Shown: piece after piece, positions 1-8,560 of the stretch | Position numbering within the stretch: position 1 is the stretch's first letter | Layout: each line of letters begins with the position of its first letter | Origin: Actinobacillus sp. | GTDB taxonomy: Bacteria > Pseudomonadota > Gammaproteobacteria > Enterobacterales > Pasteurellaceae | Direction of reading: 5' to 3' | Assembly (NCBI GenBank): GCA_020026055.1 | Contig: JAHHRA010000005.1 | Coordinates: 10,179-74,178, forward strand | DNA length: 64,000 bases | Program-made: the position numbers and the translations under genes | The notes under the pieces: model-generated | Seen by the model: only the letters and a program-made list of their open reading frames with translations | Told to the model about the DNA's origin: nothing | Database searches by the model: none

Positions 1-810
1 ATGCGTAATTTTACTTCAAACAAAAATAAACAAATTATTGTCGGCGTGTGGAAATTTAACTCCCTTCAAACTGGGTGTTGCGTTTGGTTTGATAGCGAAA
101 ATATGCCCCAATCGTTAATCTTAGAAAATCTTGATGAGAGCGTGATCAGAGAAAAAATCAGGCAAACTTTTCCATCATCAAAAGCATTTAAATTAAAATT
201 TGTTACGGCAATCTTGCCTCACAATATTTTCTTAAAGTCTGTTATTCTACCTCATGATCTTAGCCCTGAAGAAGTAGAAGCTCAATGCATCATTACGTTA
301 GAAGAACATCTGCCGCTTCCTCTAAATGAAGTATGGTTCGATTTTATAGAAACTCCTCTGCCTCAAAACCAGCAACTGAAAAATCGGCGTATTGATATTT
401 TTGCTATTGTTAAAGAAGTAGCTATCAAATATGTCAACACTTTTGAACCGTTAAATATCCAAGTATTAGACTGTGTAATTAATGCACTATTACGTGGATT
501 TCAATATCTTTATCCAGTGGAAGAGGAAGAAAAATATAATACTCTTTATCTTTATTGTGATGATGATTACGTTATTCTCTTATCTAACCAACCACAAAAT
601 TGGCTTTTTCAGTCTAAAAAACGTACGGATCCTTTGGCATTAATTACTTCATTTTTACAACAACACACATTTTCAGCAAAACACATTATTGTTTACGATT
701 GTGCAAAAACACCTACTCATTACCCTAAAGATTATCATCTGACCTCAAATCACTATCCACTTATTGCATTAGGTTGTGCTTTATGGGCAGGCGAGGAAAC
801 TACTGTATGA
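1..810 (+). CDS. comA: Competence protein ComA (PilM-like)
   Basis: A 269-residue cytoplasmic protein read as the first gene of the competence pilus operon, matching the Haemophilus ComA (about 265 aa) in length and position. ComA/PilM proteins have an actin-like fold and anchor the inner-membrane PilN/PilO-like proteins at the base of the DNA-uptake type IV pilus. No signal peptide or membrane segment is visible. It overlaps comB by 4 nt (ATGA), so the two are translationally coupled. The window begins at its ATG, so the promoter and any CRP-S competence site lie outside. Identity rests on operon order and overall resemblance rather than on a sharp motif. Confidence 0.85.
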   Translation: MRNFTSNKNKQIIVGVWKFNSLQTGCCVWFDSENMPQSLILENLDESVIREKIRQTFPSSKAFKLKFVTAILPHNIFLKSVILPHDLSPEEVEAQCIITLEEHLPLPLNEVWFDFIETPLPQNQQLKNRRIDIFAIVKEVAIKYVNTFEPLNIQVLDCVINALLRGFQYLYPVEEEEKYNTLYLYCDDDYVILLSNQPQNWLFQSKKRTDPLALITSFLQQHTFSAKHIIVYDCAKTPTHYPKDYHLTSNHYPLIALGCALWAGEETTV

Positions 811-1325
811 TAAGTTTATTCATGAACTTATTGCCTTGGCGTGATTTGCAAAAACAACATTGCATTAAAAAATTTATCCAAGCCGTCTGTCTGTGGGGTA
901 TTTGTATCATTGCTACGCTTTATTTATTTTATTTCTTAAGCAATGAGCACAACCAAAAACACCGTACGATGCAAGAACAAATTCAGCAACAGCTCAAATT
1001 ATTAGCGGAATATCATCGTAAAATTCAATTATTAAAACAACAAAAAATTGAAGCCAATATTGTCCCTTATATAAATATCCCTCATTTACTAAAGAAACTA
1101 TCTTATCTACCGTTAAAACAATCTGCATTAACAGAGCTGAATTTACAAAACAATAATGTAATTTTAAAAGGCATCAGTCGTGATCAAACAGCACTAGATG
1201 AATTAACTACTTTCCTTAAACAACAACCTGAAATTATGCGATTACAACTCCAAGGAATGAATAAAGAAAAAGCACAAATCACATTTAGCGTTCAATTTAC
1301 TTTGCAAACAGATAATCCAAAATGA
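807..1325 (+). CDS. comB: Competence protein ComB (PilN-like)
   Basis: A 172-residue bitopic inner-membrane protein. It has a short cytoplasmic N-terminus containing MNLLPWRDLQ, typical of PilN/ComB proteins, then one hydrophobic segment at about residues 27-45 and a periplasmic coiled-coil region. The start at 807 is chosen because it overlaps the comA stop as ATGA; an alternative ATG lies at 822. Its partner should be the ComC/PilO-like protein encoded next, which it overlaps by 4 nt. Confidence 0.82.
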   Translation: MISLFMNLLPWRDLQKQHCIKKFIQAVCLWGICIIATLYLFYFLSNEHNQKHRTMQEQIQQQLKLLAEYHRKIQLLKQQKIEANIVPYINIPHLLKKLSYLPLKQSALTELNLQNNNVILKGISRDQTALDELTTFLKQQPEIMRLQLQGMNKEKAQITFSVQFTLQTDNPK

Positions 1326-1867
1326 AATCCTTGTTACCATCTTTTTTATCTTATTTATATCCATTAGCATCAGCTAAGAAATGGGAAAAATGTTTTGCTT
1401 TTGCACTGGTGAGTTTTGTCTTACTTTTTATACCTGTTCAGCATTTACATCAAAATTGGCAACAATTACAACAGACAAAACAAGAATGGCAAAAGTTGCA
1501 GAGCCAACTATCACAACTGCAACAAACTTACTTTTCACAAAAACGACACGATAATGCTAAGCTAAATCAAACCTCACAAACAACTATAACGGATTTTTTA
1601 CTTCATCAGAAAACTCAACTTCATATAACTCAAATGCATTGGGAAACTGATAGTCCATATTTAATACTGGCAGTAGAGGCAAACTATGGACAAATTATCG
1701 AATTTATCCATTTAATGAATAAAAATTTCCCCAATCTTTGCCTATCGCAACTCAAAATTCAAAAAAAGACTTTGAATGAACAAAGGAAAAATTTTTCCGA
1801 ATTACGGGGCGTAATTAATCTCCTTGTTATCAAAATGATTTGGAGATTACAGCTGACAGCCAATTAA
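1322..1867 (+). CDS. comC: Competence protein ComC (PilO-like), altered C-terminus
   Basis: A 181-residue protein with one membrane segment (about residues 24-42), a Gln-rich coiled coil (about 45-80) and a small periplasmic domain, as in ComC/PilO. It is the inner-membrane partner of ComB. The last 25 or so residues, after the dispersed repeat unit at 1785-1812, do not look like the usual PilO ending, and the other two frames close quickly there. Only 31 nt separate its stop from the secretin start, leaving no room for a comD gene, which normally follows comC in Haemophilus. Confidence 0.75.
   Translation: MKSLLPSFLSYLYPLASAKKWEKCFAFALVSFVLLFIPVQHLHQNWQQLQQTKQEWQKLQSQLSQLQQTYFSQKRHDNAKLNQTSQTTITDFLLHQKTQLHITQMHWETDSPYLILAVEANYGQIIEFIHLMNKNFPNLCLSQLKIQKKTLNEQRKNFSELRGVINLLVIKMIWRLQLTAN
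1785..1812 (+). repeat. Dispersed uptake-signal-like unit inside comC
   Basis: Perfect palindrome GGAAAAATTTTTCC followed after 8 nt by GGGCGT. This is the full unit of the dispersed family in the orientation AAAATTTTTCC - 8 nt - GGGCGT. It is a single copy with no opposing arm, inside a coding sequence, so it is not a transcription terminator. Confidence 0.7.
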
Positions 1868-1898
1868 TTTACAGTAACGAATAGTGAAAGGAAAATAT

Positions 1899-3023
1899 AT
1901 GAACAAAATTGCTCTTATTCTATGCTGGCTGATGATTTTCGTATCACCTGCTATTAGTACATTGCAAGACCCCTTTAATCCAGAAAGTGATGCTGATCTT
2001 GATAACAAGGCGTTATCAACAAAAGAAAACACAAATAGTGCAATTATAAAAACGATTTCACTTAAACACAGTGATGCAATTCAACTTGTAAATAAATTAT
2101 CAGGAATTTTTGGTAATGGTGTACTCGCCGCAGATCCTAGAACGAATAAACTTATCGTCCACAGTTCGCCAAGCATTCTTTACAAAATCCAAAATATATT
2201 AAAAGAATTAGATAAACCAATGCCACAAATTATGATTGAAGCTCGAATCGTCACAATGAATGACTTGAGTTTAAAAGAATTAGGCGTACGCTGGGGAGTT
2301 TTTGATAAACTTGACACCAATCCACACTTTAGTGGTACAAATGCAAGTTTTCCTGCTACGCAGTCAAATATCAATCTTCCTGTACCGAATCCCAGCATTA
2401 AACTTGCGTTGCAGTTAGGCAGTATTAATGGACGTTTACTGGATCTAGAACTTTCTGCATTGGAAAAAGAAAATTCTGTCACAATTATCGCTCGCCCTAA
2501 ATTACTCACAACTTACAAACATACTGCAAAAATTCAACAGGGGACAGAATTGCCTTATGTCATTAATGGTAAAGACGATACGCAAAATATAGAATTTAAA
2601 GATGCTTTATTAAGTTTAGAAGTCACACCACAGATTACGGAAGGTAATCAAATTTTGCTTGATTTAAAAATTACTCAAAATACTCCTGGTGAGCAGTCTC
2701 AAGTAGGAAAAAATGAATTTGTCGCAATTGAAAAACAAGAAATCGAAACTCAAGTTTTAGCTCAAAATGGGGAGACTATTGTTCTAGGTGGAATTTTGCA
2801 TGACACTGTTGGTGATTTTGTGGACAAAGTTCCACTTTTAGGAGATATTCCACTTATCAAACATCTATTTCGCCATAAAGGTGAACGTCATCAAAAACGA
2901 GAGTTAATTATTTTTGTCACACCCAAAATCGTCGATAACAATTATAAACCACGAGAAATAGTAGACATTAACTCAAATAATTCTTCAATTTTCCGTCAAA
3001 ATTTTCCTCTTGATATAAACTAA
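1899..3023 (+). CDS. comE: Competence secretin ComE, N-terminally shortened (possible comD-comE fusion)
   Basis: A 374-residue outer-membrane secretin for DNA uptake. A signal peptide (about residues 1-20) is followed by a short DPF-containing linker, one ring-forming secretin N-domain (about 48-107) and the secretin beta-domain, with the typical stretches ELGVRWG, LDLELSALE and ETIVLGGI and the ending KRELIIFVTPKIV. Haemophilus ComE is about 445 aa and carries an extra N-terminal STN/N0-type domain that is absent here. The mature start (LQDPFNPES) resembles ComD/PilP proteins. I infer a deletion that removed most of comD and the 5' part of comE. The start at 1899 has AAGGA 7 nt upstream. Confidence 0.8.
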   Translation: MNKIALILCWLMIFVSPAISTLQDPFNPESDADLDNKALSTKENTNSAIIKTISLKHSDAIQLVNKLSGIFGNGVLAADPRTNKLIVHSSPSILYKIQNILKELDKPMPQIMIEARIVTMNDLSLKELGVRWGVFDKLDTNPHFSGTNASFPATQSNINLPVPNPSIKLALQLGSINGRLLDLELSALEKENSVTIIARPKLLTTYKHTAKIQQGTELPYVINGKDDTQNIEFKDALLSLEVTPQITEGNQILLDLKITQNTPGEQSQVGKNEFVAIEKQEIETQVLAQNGETIVLGGILHDTVGDFVDKVPLLGDIPLIKHLFRHKGERHQKRELIIFVTPKIVDNNYKPREIVDINSNNSSIFRQNFPLDIN

Positions 3024-3034
3024 AAAAATATTAA

Positions 3035-3388
3035 CTAATGATAATAGCCCAGTAGTACGGCACAAGATAAACAGATAATAGCTAGTAGATAAGTGTTATT
3101 GTTTTTATGGTTTGATTTTTGACTAAAAAATTTAGCCGAAAATAGAATATATTCAATCAATAACCCTATTTTAAGCAACAACCACCAAACTAAACCAATA
3201 TCTGTCAGAATCCACAAACCCACGCCACTTAAAATCAGTAAGCTGTCGGAAAAGTGAGGTAACGTTAGCAACAATTTATTACTTCGCCAATCTTTAGCTT
3301 TGATCTGCCAACTGCCACGTACAATTAATAGCAACATACTTAAAAAAGCACAGCTAATATGGATAACTAAACAGAATTTCAACATCAT
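3035..3388 (-). CDS. SirB2-family membrane protein
   Basis: About 117 residues with four hydrophobic segments and the LPHFSDSLLILSGV-type motif of the SirB2 family. The family is found throughout gammaproteobacteria, and its biochemical role is not established. It is convergent with comE, 11 nt away. I chose the start at 3388 because AAGGA lies just upstream; ATG 3385 or TTG 3382 would have better spacing. The 5' extension to 3451 would run through the gyrA terminator hairpin and is unlikely. Confidence 0.7.
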   Translation of the reverse strand: MMLKFCLVIHISCAFLSMLLLIVRGSWQIKAKDWRSNKLLLTLPHFSDSLLILSGVGLWILTDIGLVWWLLLKIGLLIEYILFSAKFFSQKSNHKNNNTYLLAIICLSCAVLLGYYH

Positions 3389-3423
3389 GTCCTTAACGTT
3401 CAATCTAGATATAAACTTCAAAT

Positions 3424-3449
3424 AAAAAGCCGTACATAACTTGTACGGC
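3424..3449 (-). terminator. Rho-independent terminator of gyrA
   Basis: Inverted repeat GCCGTAC (3429-3435) / GTACGGC (3443-3449) followed on the minus strand by a run of T. It lies 11 nt past the gyrA stop codon. Confidence 0.8.
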
Positions 3450-3459
3450 ATTTTGTGAT

Positions 3460-6123
3460 TTATTCATTATATTCTGATGTGGCTTCAGCTGTATATCCAC
3501 TATTCTCATTTTCTTCTGTAGCATCACAAATTCTTTCCAAACCAACTACATATTCATCATCATTAGTACGGATAATACGAACACCTTGTGTATTGCGACT
3601 AACAAGGCTGATTTCGTGAACACGAGTGCGAACTAGAGTACCTGCATTAGTAATCAACATAATTTGATCTTGTTCTTCAACTTGACTTGCACTCACGACT
3701 TTACCATTACGCAATGAAGTTTTAATTGAGATCACTCCTTTAGTATTGCGTGATTTAGTTGGATATTGCTCAAGGCTAGTACGTTTACCAAAACCGTTTT
3801 CAGTAACTGTTAACACTGCACCAGCATCTTTTGGAATCAATAATGAGACTACTTTATCAATAGTTAAATCGACGTTAGTATCTTCACTATCAATAGCTAA
3901 ATTATCATCATCATTCTCTTCGATTTCTTTATCGCTAAGTTGAGTTAAGGCAAGTTTGATCCCACGTACGCCAGCAGCACTTCTACCCATTGCCCGCACT
4001 TGATCTTCAGGGAACCGTACACAGCGACCCTGAGAGGAAAATAGCATAATTTCATTAGAACCATTAGTGATATCAACACCAATAAGTTCATCTTCATCAC
4101 GTAAATTCAAGGCATTCAAACCATTCGCACGTACGTTACTGAAAGCTTCTAGTGCAGTTTTTTTAATCGTACCACCTGCTGTTGCCATCACGATAAATTT
4201 GTCTGCATCAAAACTTGAAACTGGCAACATTGCTGTGATGCGTTCGTTATCTTGGAGAGGCAAAATATTGACAATTGGGCGTCCTCGAGCACCTCGGCTG
4301 GCTTCAGGCAACTGATAAACTTTCAAACGATATAAACGCCCACGGCTAGAGAAGCAAAGCAAATTGTCGTGCGTATTTGCTACTAACAAACGCTCAATAA
4401 AATCTTCTTCTTTCATTTTTGTTGCCGACTTACCTTTGCCACCACGGCGTTGAGCTTCGTAATCGCTAATTGGTTGATATTTGACATAGCCTTCGTGAGA
4501 GAGTGTGACAACGACATTTTCTTGTGCAATTAAATCTTCAAGATTAATATCACTTGAAGCATTAGTGATTTCGGTACGACGTAAGTCATTAAAAGTAGTT
4601 TTGATATTGACAAGCTCTTCACGTAACACTTCTCTTAAACGTTCGGCACTGTTTAAAATGTGTAATAATTCACCGATTTCTACTAGAATGGTCTGATATT
4701 CATCGACAATTTTTTCATATTCTAAACCAGTTAACCGTTGCAAACGTAAATCAAGAATTGCTCGAGCTTGTTCGTCAGAAAGATAATATTGACCATCACG
4801 AATGCCAAATTCCACACTTAAACTATCAGGGCGTGAAGCGTTAACACCTGCTTTCGCAAGCATCACTTCAACATTTCCCAACGCCCAAGGACGAGAAAGC
4901 AATCCTTCACGAGCTTCATCAGCTGTTTTGGATGCTCGAATTAGATTGATGACAGGATCAATATTCGCTAATGCGATCGCTAATCCTTCTAAAATATGAG
5001 CTCGTTCTCTTGCTTTACGTAACTCATAGACTGTGCGACGAGTGATGACTTCGCGACGATGTTTGACAAAAGCATCAATAATTTGTTTTAAATTTAATAA
5101 TTTAGGTTGTCCATGATCCAATGCTACCATATTGATCCCAAAAGTGACTTGCATTTGGGTTAAGGCATAGAGATTATTCAGTACGACTTCACCAACGGCA
5201 TCACGTTTCACTTCGATCTCAATGCGGATTTTATCAGTGGAAACATCAAGTACATTACTAATGCCTTCTACTTTTTTCTCGCGGACTAATTCTGCGATTT
5301 TTTCTAACAAACGAGCTTTATTGACTTGATAAGGAATCTCTGTGATCACTATTGTTTCACGCCCTTTGTCATTCGTTTCAATTTCGGCTTTAGCACGAAC
5401 ATAAACTTTGCCTTTTCCCGTTTTATAAGCTTCTTCAATACCTTTGCGACCGTTAATAATCGCTGCAGTTGGGAAATCAGGTCCTGGAATATACTGCATC
5501 AATTCATCAATGCTGATATCTTCATTATCTACAAATGCTAGGCAACCATCTAACACTTCACCTAAATTATGAGGTGGAATATTAGTCGCCATTCCTACTG
5601 CGATCCCAGATGAGCCATTGACGAGTAAAGCAGGAATTTTAGTTGGTAGCACGTCAGGAATCATTTCTTTGCCGTCATAGTTAGGCGAAAAATCAACTGT
5701 TTCTTTATCTAAATCAGTTAATAATTCTTGTGTAATTTTTTGCATCCGTACTTCAGTGTAACGCATCGCTGCAGGTGCATCGCCATCGACTGAACCAAAA
5801 TTACCTTGCCCATCAACTAACATATAACGCAATGAAAATGGCTGAGCCATTCGCACGATGGTGTCATATACGGCACTATCACCATGAGGGTGGTATTTCC
5901 CGATCACATCCCCCACGACACGAGCCGATTTCACATAAGGCTTGTTAAAAGTATTACCACTTTGATTCATCGAAAACAGCACCCGTCGATGTACAGGCTT
6001 CAAGCCATCTCGCACATCAGGCAACGCTCGCCCCACAATCACTGACATCGCATAATCAAGATAAGAAGATTTTAATTCTTCTTCGATGCTAACAGGTGTG
6101 ATATTTGGAATAAAATCAGACAT
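3460..6123 (-). CDS. gyrA: DNA gyrase subunit A
   Basis: An 887-residue type IIA topoisomerase subunit that introduces negative supercoils together with GyrB. The winged-helix/tower core carries the active-site Tyr122 (AAMRYTEV). The quinolone-resistance region reads HPHGDSAVYD with Ser83 and Asp87, the wild-type susceptible residues. The GyrA box QRRGGKGKS begins the C-terminal beta-pinwheel. The C-terminus is acidic. The start at 6123 is chosen because AGGA lies 6 nt upstream; the nearby ATG at 6129 has no spacing, and a further 28-codon extension has no homology. It is monocistronic, with its own terminator. Confidence 0.98.
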   Translation of the reverse strand: MSDFIPNITPVSIEEELKSSYLDYAMSVIVGRALPDVRDGLKPVHRRVLFSMNQSGNTFNKPYVKSARVVGDVIGKYHPHGDSAVYDTIVRMAQPFSLRYMLVDGQGNFGSVDGDAPAAMRYTEVRMQKITQELLTDLDKETVDFSPNYDGKEMIPDVLPTKIPALLVNGSSGIAVGMATNIPPHNLGEVLDGCLAFVDNEDISIDELMQYIPGPDFPTAAIINGRKGIEEAYKTGKGKVYVRAKAEIETNDKGRETIVITEIPYQVNKARLLEKIAELVREKKVEGISNVLDVSTDKIRIEIEVKRDAVGEVVLNNLYALTQMQVTFGINMVALDHGQPKLLNLKQIIDAFVKHRREVITRRTVYELRKARERAHILEGLAIALANIDPVINLIRASKTADEAREGLLSRPWALGNVEVMLAKAGVNASRPDSLSVEFGIRDGQYYLSDEQARAILDLRLQRLTGLEYEKIVDEYQTILVEIGELLHILNSAERLREVLREELVNIKTTFNDLRRTEITNASSDINLEDLIAQENVVVTLSHEGYVKYQPISDYEAQRRGGKGKSATKMKEEDFIERLLVANTHDNLLCFSSRGRLYRLKVYQLPEASRGARGRPIVNILPLQDNERITAMLPVSSFDADKFIVMATAGGTIKKTALEAFSNVRANGLNALNLRDEDELIGVDITNGSNEIMLFSSQGRCVRFPEDQVRAMGRSAAGVRGIKLALTQLSDKEIEENDDDNLAIDSEDTNVDLTIDKVVSLLIPKDAGAVLTVTENGFGKRTSLEQYPTKSRNTKGVISIKTSLRNGKVVSASQVEEQDQIMLITNAGTLVRTRVHEISLVSRNTQGVRIIRTNDDEYVVGLERICDATEENENSGYTAEATSEYNE

Positions 6124-6216
6124 ATACATTCCTAAAATAAATAAAAAACTTCGCCAATTGTAGCATATTTTCGCCTTTATCCTCAAATTAGATATCAGCT
6201 GATTCAACTAAAACAA

Positions 6217-6257
6217 ACGCCCCTAAATTCGGAAAATTTTTCCAAATTTAGGGGCGT
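6217..6257. repeat. Inverted pair of dispersed uptake-signal-like units downstream of deoD
   Basis: Near-perfect 41-nt palindrome: ACGCCCCTAAATT, a central AAAATTTT, then the complementary arm ending AGGGGCGT. It lies between the deoD stop and the gyrA start. It can fold as a hairpin and so may terminate deoD, but no T-run follows on either strand. Confidence 0.75.
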
Positions 6258-6282
6258 AATGACAGGTAATCAATGAAGTTAA

Positions 6283-6999
6283 TTAATTTTGATCACTTAT
6301 TAAAATTGAATCTAATGCAATTTCAATCATTTCATTAAAAGTGAGTTGACGTTCTTCTGAAGTGGTTTTTTCACCCGTGCGAATATGGTCAGAAACAGTA
6401 CAGATACAAAGTGCTTTTGCACCAAATTCCGCCGCGACACCGTAGATCCCTGCTGCTTCCATTTCTACCCCAAGAATGTTGTATTTTTCCATCACGTCAA
6501 ACATTTGCAAATCTGGCGTGTAAAATAAATCAGCGGAGAAAATATTACCCACTTTGACGGGGACATTTTTGGCTTTAGCTGCTTGTACAGCAGCCTGTGC
6601 CATCTCAAAATCGGCAATCGCCGCAAAATCATTGTCTTTAAAACGGATACGGTTCACTTTTGAATCGGTGGAAGCACCCAGACCAATAATGACATCACGT
6701 ACTTTCACCGTTTCACTGACAGCACCACAAGAACCAACACGAATGATTTTTTTAACACCGTAGTCTTTAATTAATTCAGTCACATAAATAGAACAAGACG
6801 GAATGCCCATTCCATGTCCCATCACAGATACACGTCGACCTTTATAAAAACCTGTAAAACCTAACATATTACGTACGTTAGTGACTTCTTTTGCATCATC
6901 TAAGAAAGTTTCAGCAATATATTTTGCTCGAAGCGGATCACCCGGCATTAAAACAACATCAGCGAAAGCCCCTTCGACTGCATTAATATGTGGGGTCAT
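6283..6999 (-). CDS. deoD: Purine-nucleoside phosphorylase
   Basis: A 238-residue hexameric DeoD-type enzyme that splits purine (deoxy)nucleosides with phosphate to free base and (deoxy)ribose-1-phosphate. It has the family motifs MPGDPLRAKY, RVGSCGAV and GVEMEAAGIYGVA, and the C-terminal catalytic Asp in TVSDH. The ribosome site AAGGA lies 8 nt upstream of the ATG. It follows the nucleoside transporter gene by 27 nt on the same strand, so uptake and phosphorolysis are encoded as one unit. Confidence 0.97.
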   Translation of the reverse strand: MTPHINAVEGAFADVVLMPGDPLRAKYIAETFLDDAKEVTNVRNMLGFTGFYKGRRVSVMGHGMGIPSCSIYVTELIKDYGVKKIIRVGSCGAVSETVKVRDVIIGLGASTDSKVNRIRFKDNDFAAIADFEMAQAAVQAAKAKNVPVKVGNIFSADLFYTPDLQMFDVMEKYNILGVEMEAAGIYGVAAEFGAKALCICTVSDHIRTGEKTTSEERQLTFNEMIEIALDSILISDQN

Positions 7000-7026
7000 T
7001 TTTTTATTCCTTTTTAAATCAATCTA

Positions 7027-8277
7027 TTATAAAACTGCACCACTTATACCAATAAATAAGCCAGCAATTGTTGCACTCATCAAATTAGCTAAAGAACCAG
7101 CAAGGACTGCTCGTAGACCTAAACGAGCAATATCACCTCGACGATTTGGTGCCATTCCACCAAGACCACCAATTAACACTGCAATTGAACTAAAGTTGGC
7201 GAAACCACAAAGTGCAAATGTGATAATCGCTTTAGTTTTATCACTTAATTGCACAACAGCATCTTGAGCTAAATATGGTGCAAATTCTAAGTAACCAACA
7301 AATTCGTTAACAGCAAGTTTAATCCCGATCATACGTCCCGCAATTTCAGCATCATTCCAAGGTACACCAATGATCCATGCTAATGGACGGAAAATAAAAC
7401 CAAAAATCGTATTCAAGGAGAAGCTATGATATCCGAAAATACCTCCGATAGAACCAAGCAAGCCATTGATTAAGGCAATTAACGCAACAAACGCAATTAA
7501 CATTGCACCAACATTTAAAGCAAGTTGCATACCAGTAGAAGCACCAGAAGCTGCTGCATCTAATACATTAGAAGGACGTTCTTCATCGCTAATTTTGATA
7601 TCGTCATTAAAGGTTTCAGTTTGAGGGACAATGATTTTTGCAAATAATAACCCTGCAGGAGCTGCCATAAAAGATGCTGCAATCAAATAGGTTAAAGGGA
7701 CTCCCATACCTGCGTAGCCTGCCATCACAGAACCTGCAATTGAAGCCAATCCACCTACCATCACAGCAAACAATTCTGATTCAGTCATTTTAGCAATAAA
7801 AGGTTTTATAACTAATGGTGCTTCAGTTTGCCCAACAAAGATATTAGCAGCAGCTGACATTGATTCACAACGAGAAGTGCCTAATGCTTTTTGTAAACTA
7901 CCTCCAATAATACGGATAAAAAATTGCATAATGCCTAAATAGTAAAGCACTGAGATAAATGCTGAGAAGAAAATAATGATTGAAAGCACATTAACGGCAA
8001 AAACAAAACCTAGCGGTCCATCTGGCTTAGTTACTACGTTACCGAAGAGAAATTTAATCCCCTCATTACCATAGTTAATAATGCTTTGCACACCATCAGC
8101 AAGAAGTTTTAAAAAATCACGTCCCCAAGGAACATATAAAATAAACGCACCAATTGAAATTTGGATTGCTAACGCACCAAAAACAGTGCGTATATTAATT
8201 GCCCTCCTATTTACAGAAAACAGATAAGCAATGAACATCAGTACTAATATACCAACAATACTAATTAATGAACCCAT
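7027..8277 (-). CDS. Concentrative nucleoside transporter (NupC/NupX family)
   Basis: A 416-residue CNT-family inner-membrane symporter importing nucleosides with H+ or Na+. It has about ten hydrophobic segments and the family signatures NIFVGQTEAPLVIKP and VGYLEFAP, followed by FALCGFANFSSIAVLIGGLG near the C-terminus. It overlaps functionally with the downstream deoD. The start at 8277 has AAGGTGA 3 nt upstream. Whether it corresponds to NupC or NupX cannot be settled by eye, so no symbol is given. Confidence 0.93.
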   Translation of the reverse strand: MGSLISIVGILVLMFIAYLFSVNRRAINIRTVFGALAIQISIGAFILYVPWGRDFLKLLADGVQSIINYGNEGIKFLFGNVVTKPDGPLGFVFAVNVLSIIIFFSAFISVLYYLGIMQFFIRIIGGSLQKALGTSRCESMSAAANIFVGQTEAPLVIKPFIAKMTESELFAVMVGGLASIAGSVMAGYAGMGVPLTYLIAASFMAAPAGLLFAKIIVPQTETFNDDIKISDEERPSNVLDAAASGASTGMQLALNVGAMLIAFVALIALINGLLGSIGGIFGYHSFSLNTIFGFIFRPLAWIIGVPWNDAEIAGRMIGIKLAVNEFVGYLEFAPYLAQDAVVQLSDKTKAIITFALCGFANFSSIAVLIGGLGGMAPNRRGDIARLGLRAVLAGSLANLMSATIAGLFIGISGAVL

Positions 8278-8560
8278 AATGTCACCTTATAAAAAAACAA
8301 AACCTGAAATAACGATCAAAACCTCCGATCGTTTTGCAATTATATTCGTTTTATTTTAAAAAATCTGCTCAGTATTTGTGCTGTTTGACTTAGATCTCGC
8401 TTTTTAATTTTTTTAGCTCAAAAATAAAACAAAATAGAAGACTATTTTCATCGTTAAATTCTTTTTCTATTGGTTAAAGAATCGATTGTATGGTAGCTTA
8501 TTTTGCTGTTGCTTAGAGGAATTTGCATAAATCATTAATTTAAGAATTTAAGGAGAAAAT
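8278..8560. other. Divergent intergenic region between the nucleoside transporter and gltS
   Basis: 283 nt with no gene. It contains an inverted repeat AACGATC (8311-8317) / GATCGTT (8326-8332), which sits in the leader of the transporter gene and could be an operator or attenuator. A second imperfect repeat is ATTCTTT / AAAGAAT near 8459-8483. The promoters of both flanking genes must lie here, but I cannot place them with confidence. Confidence 0.4.

Noticed and set aside
6121..6207. 28-codon N-terminal extension of gyrA
   Set aside because: No homology, no ribosome site at 6207, and the ATG at 6123 has AGGA at the correct distance.
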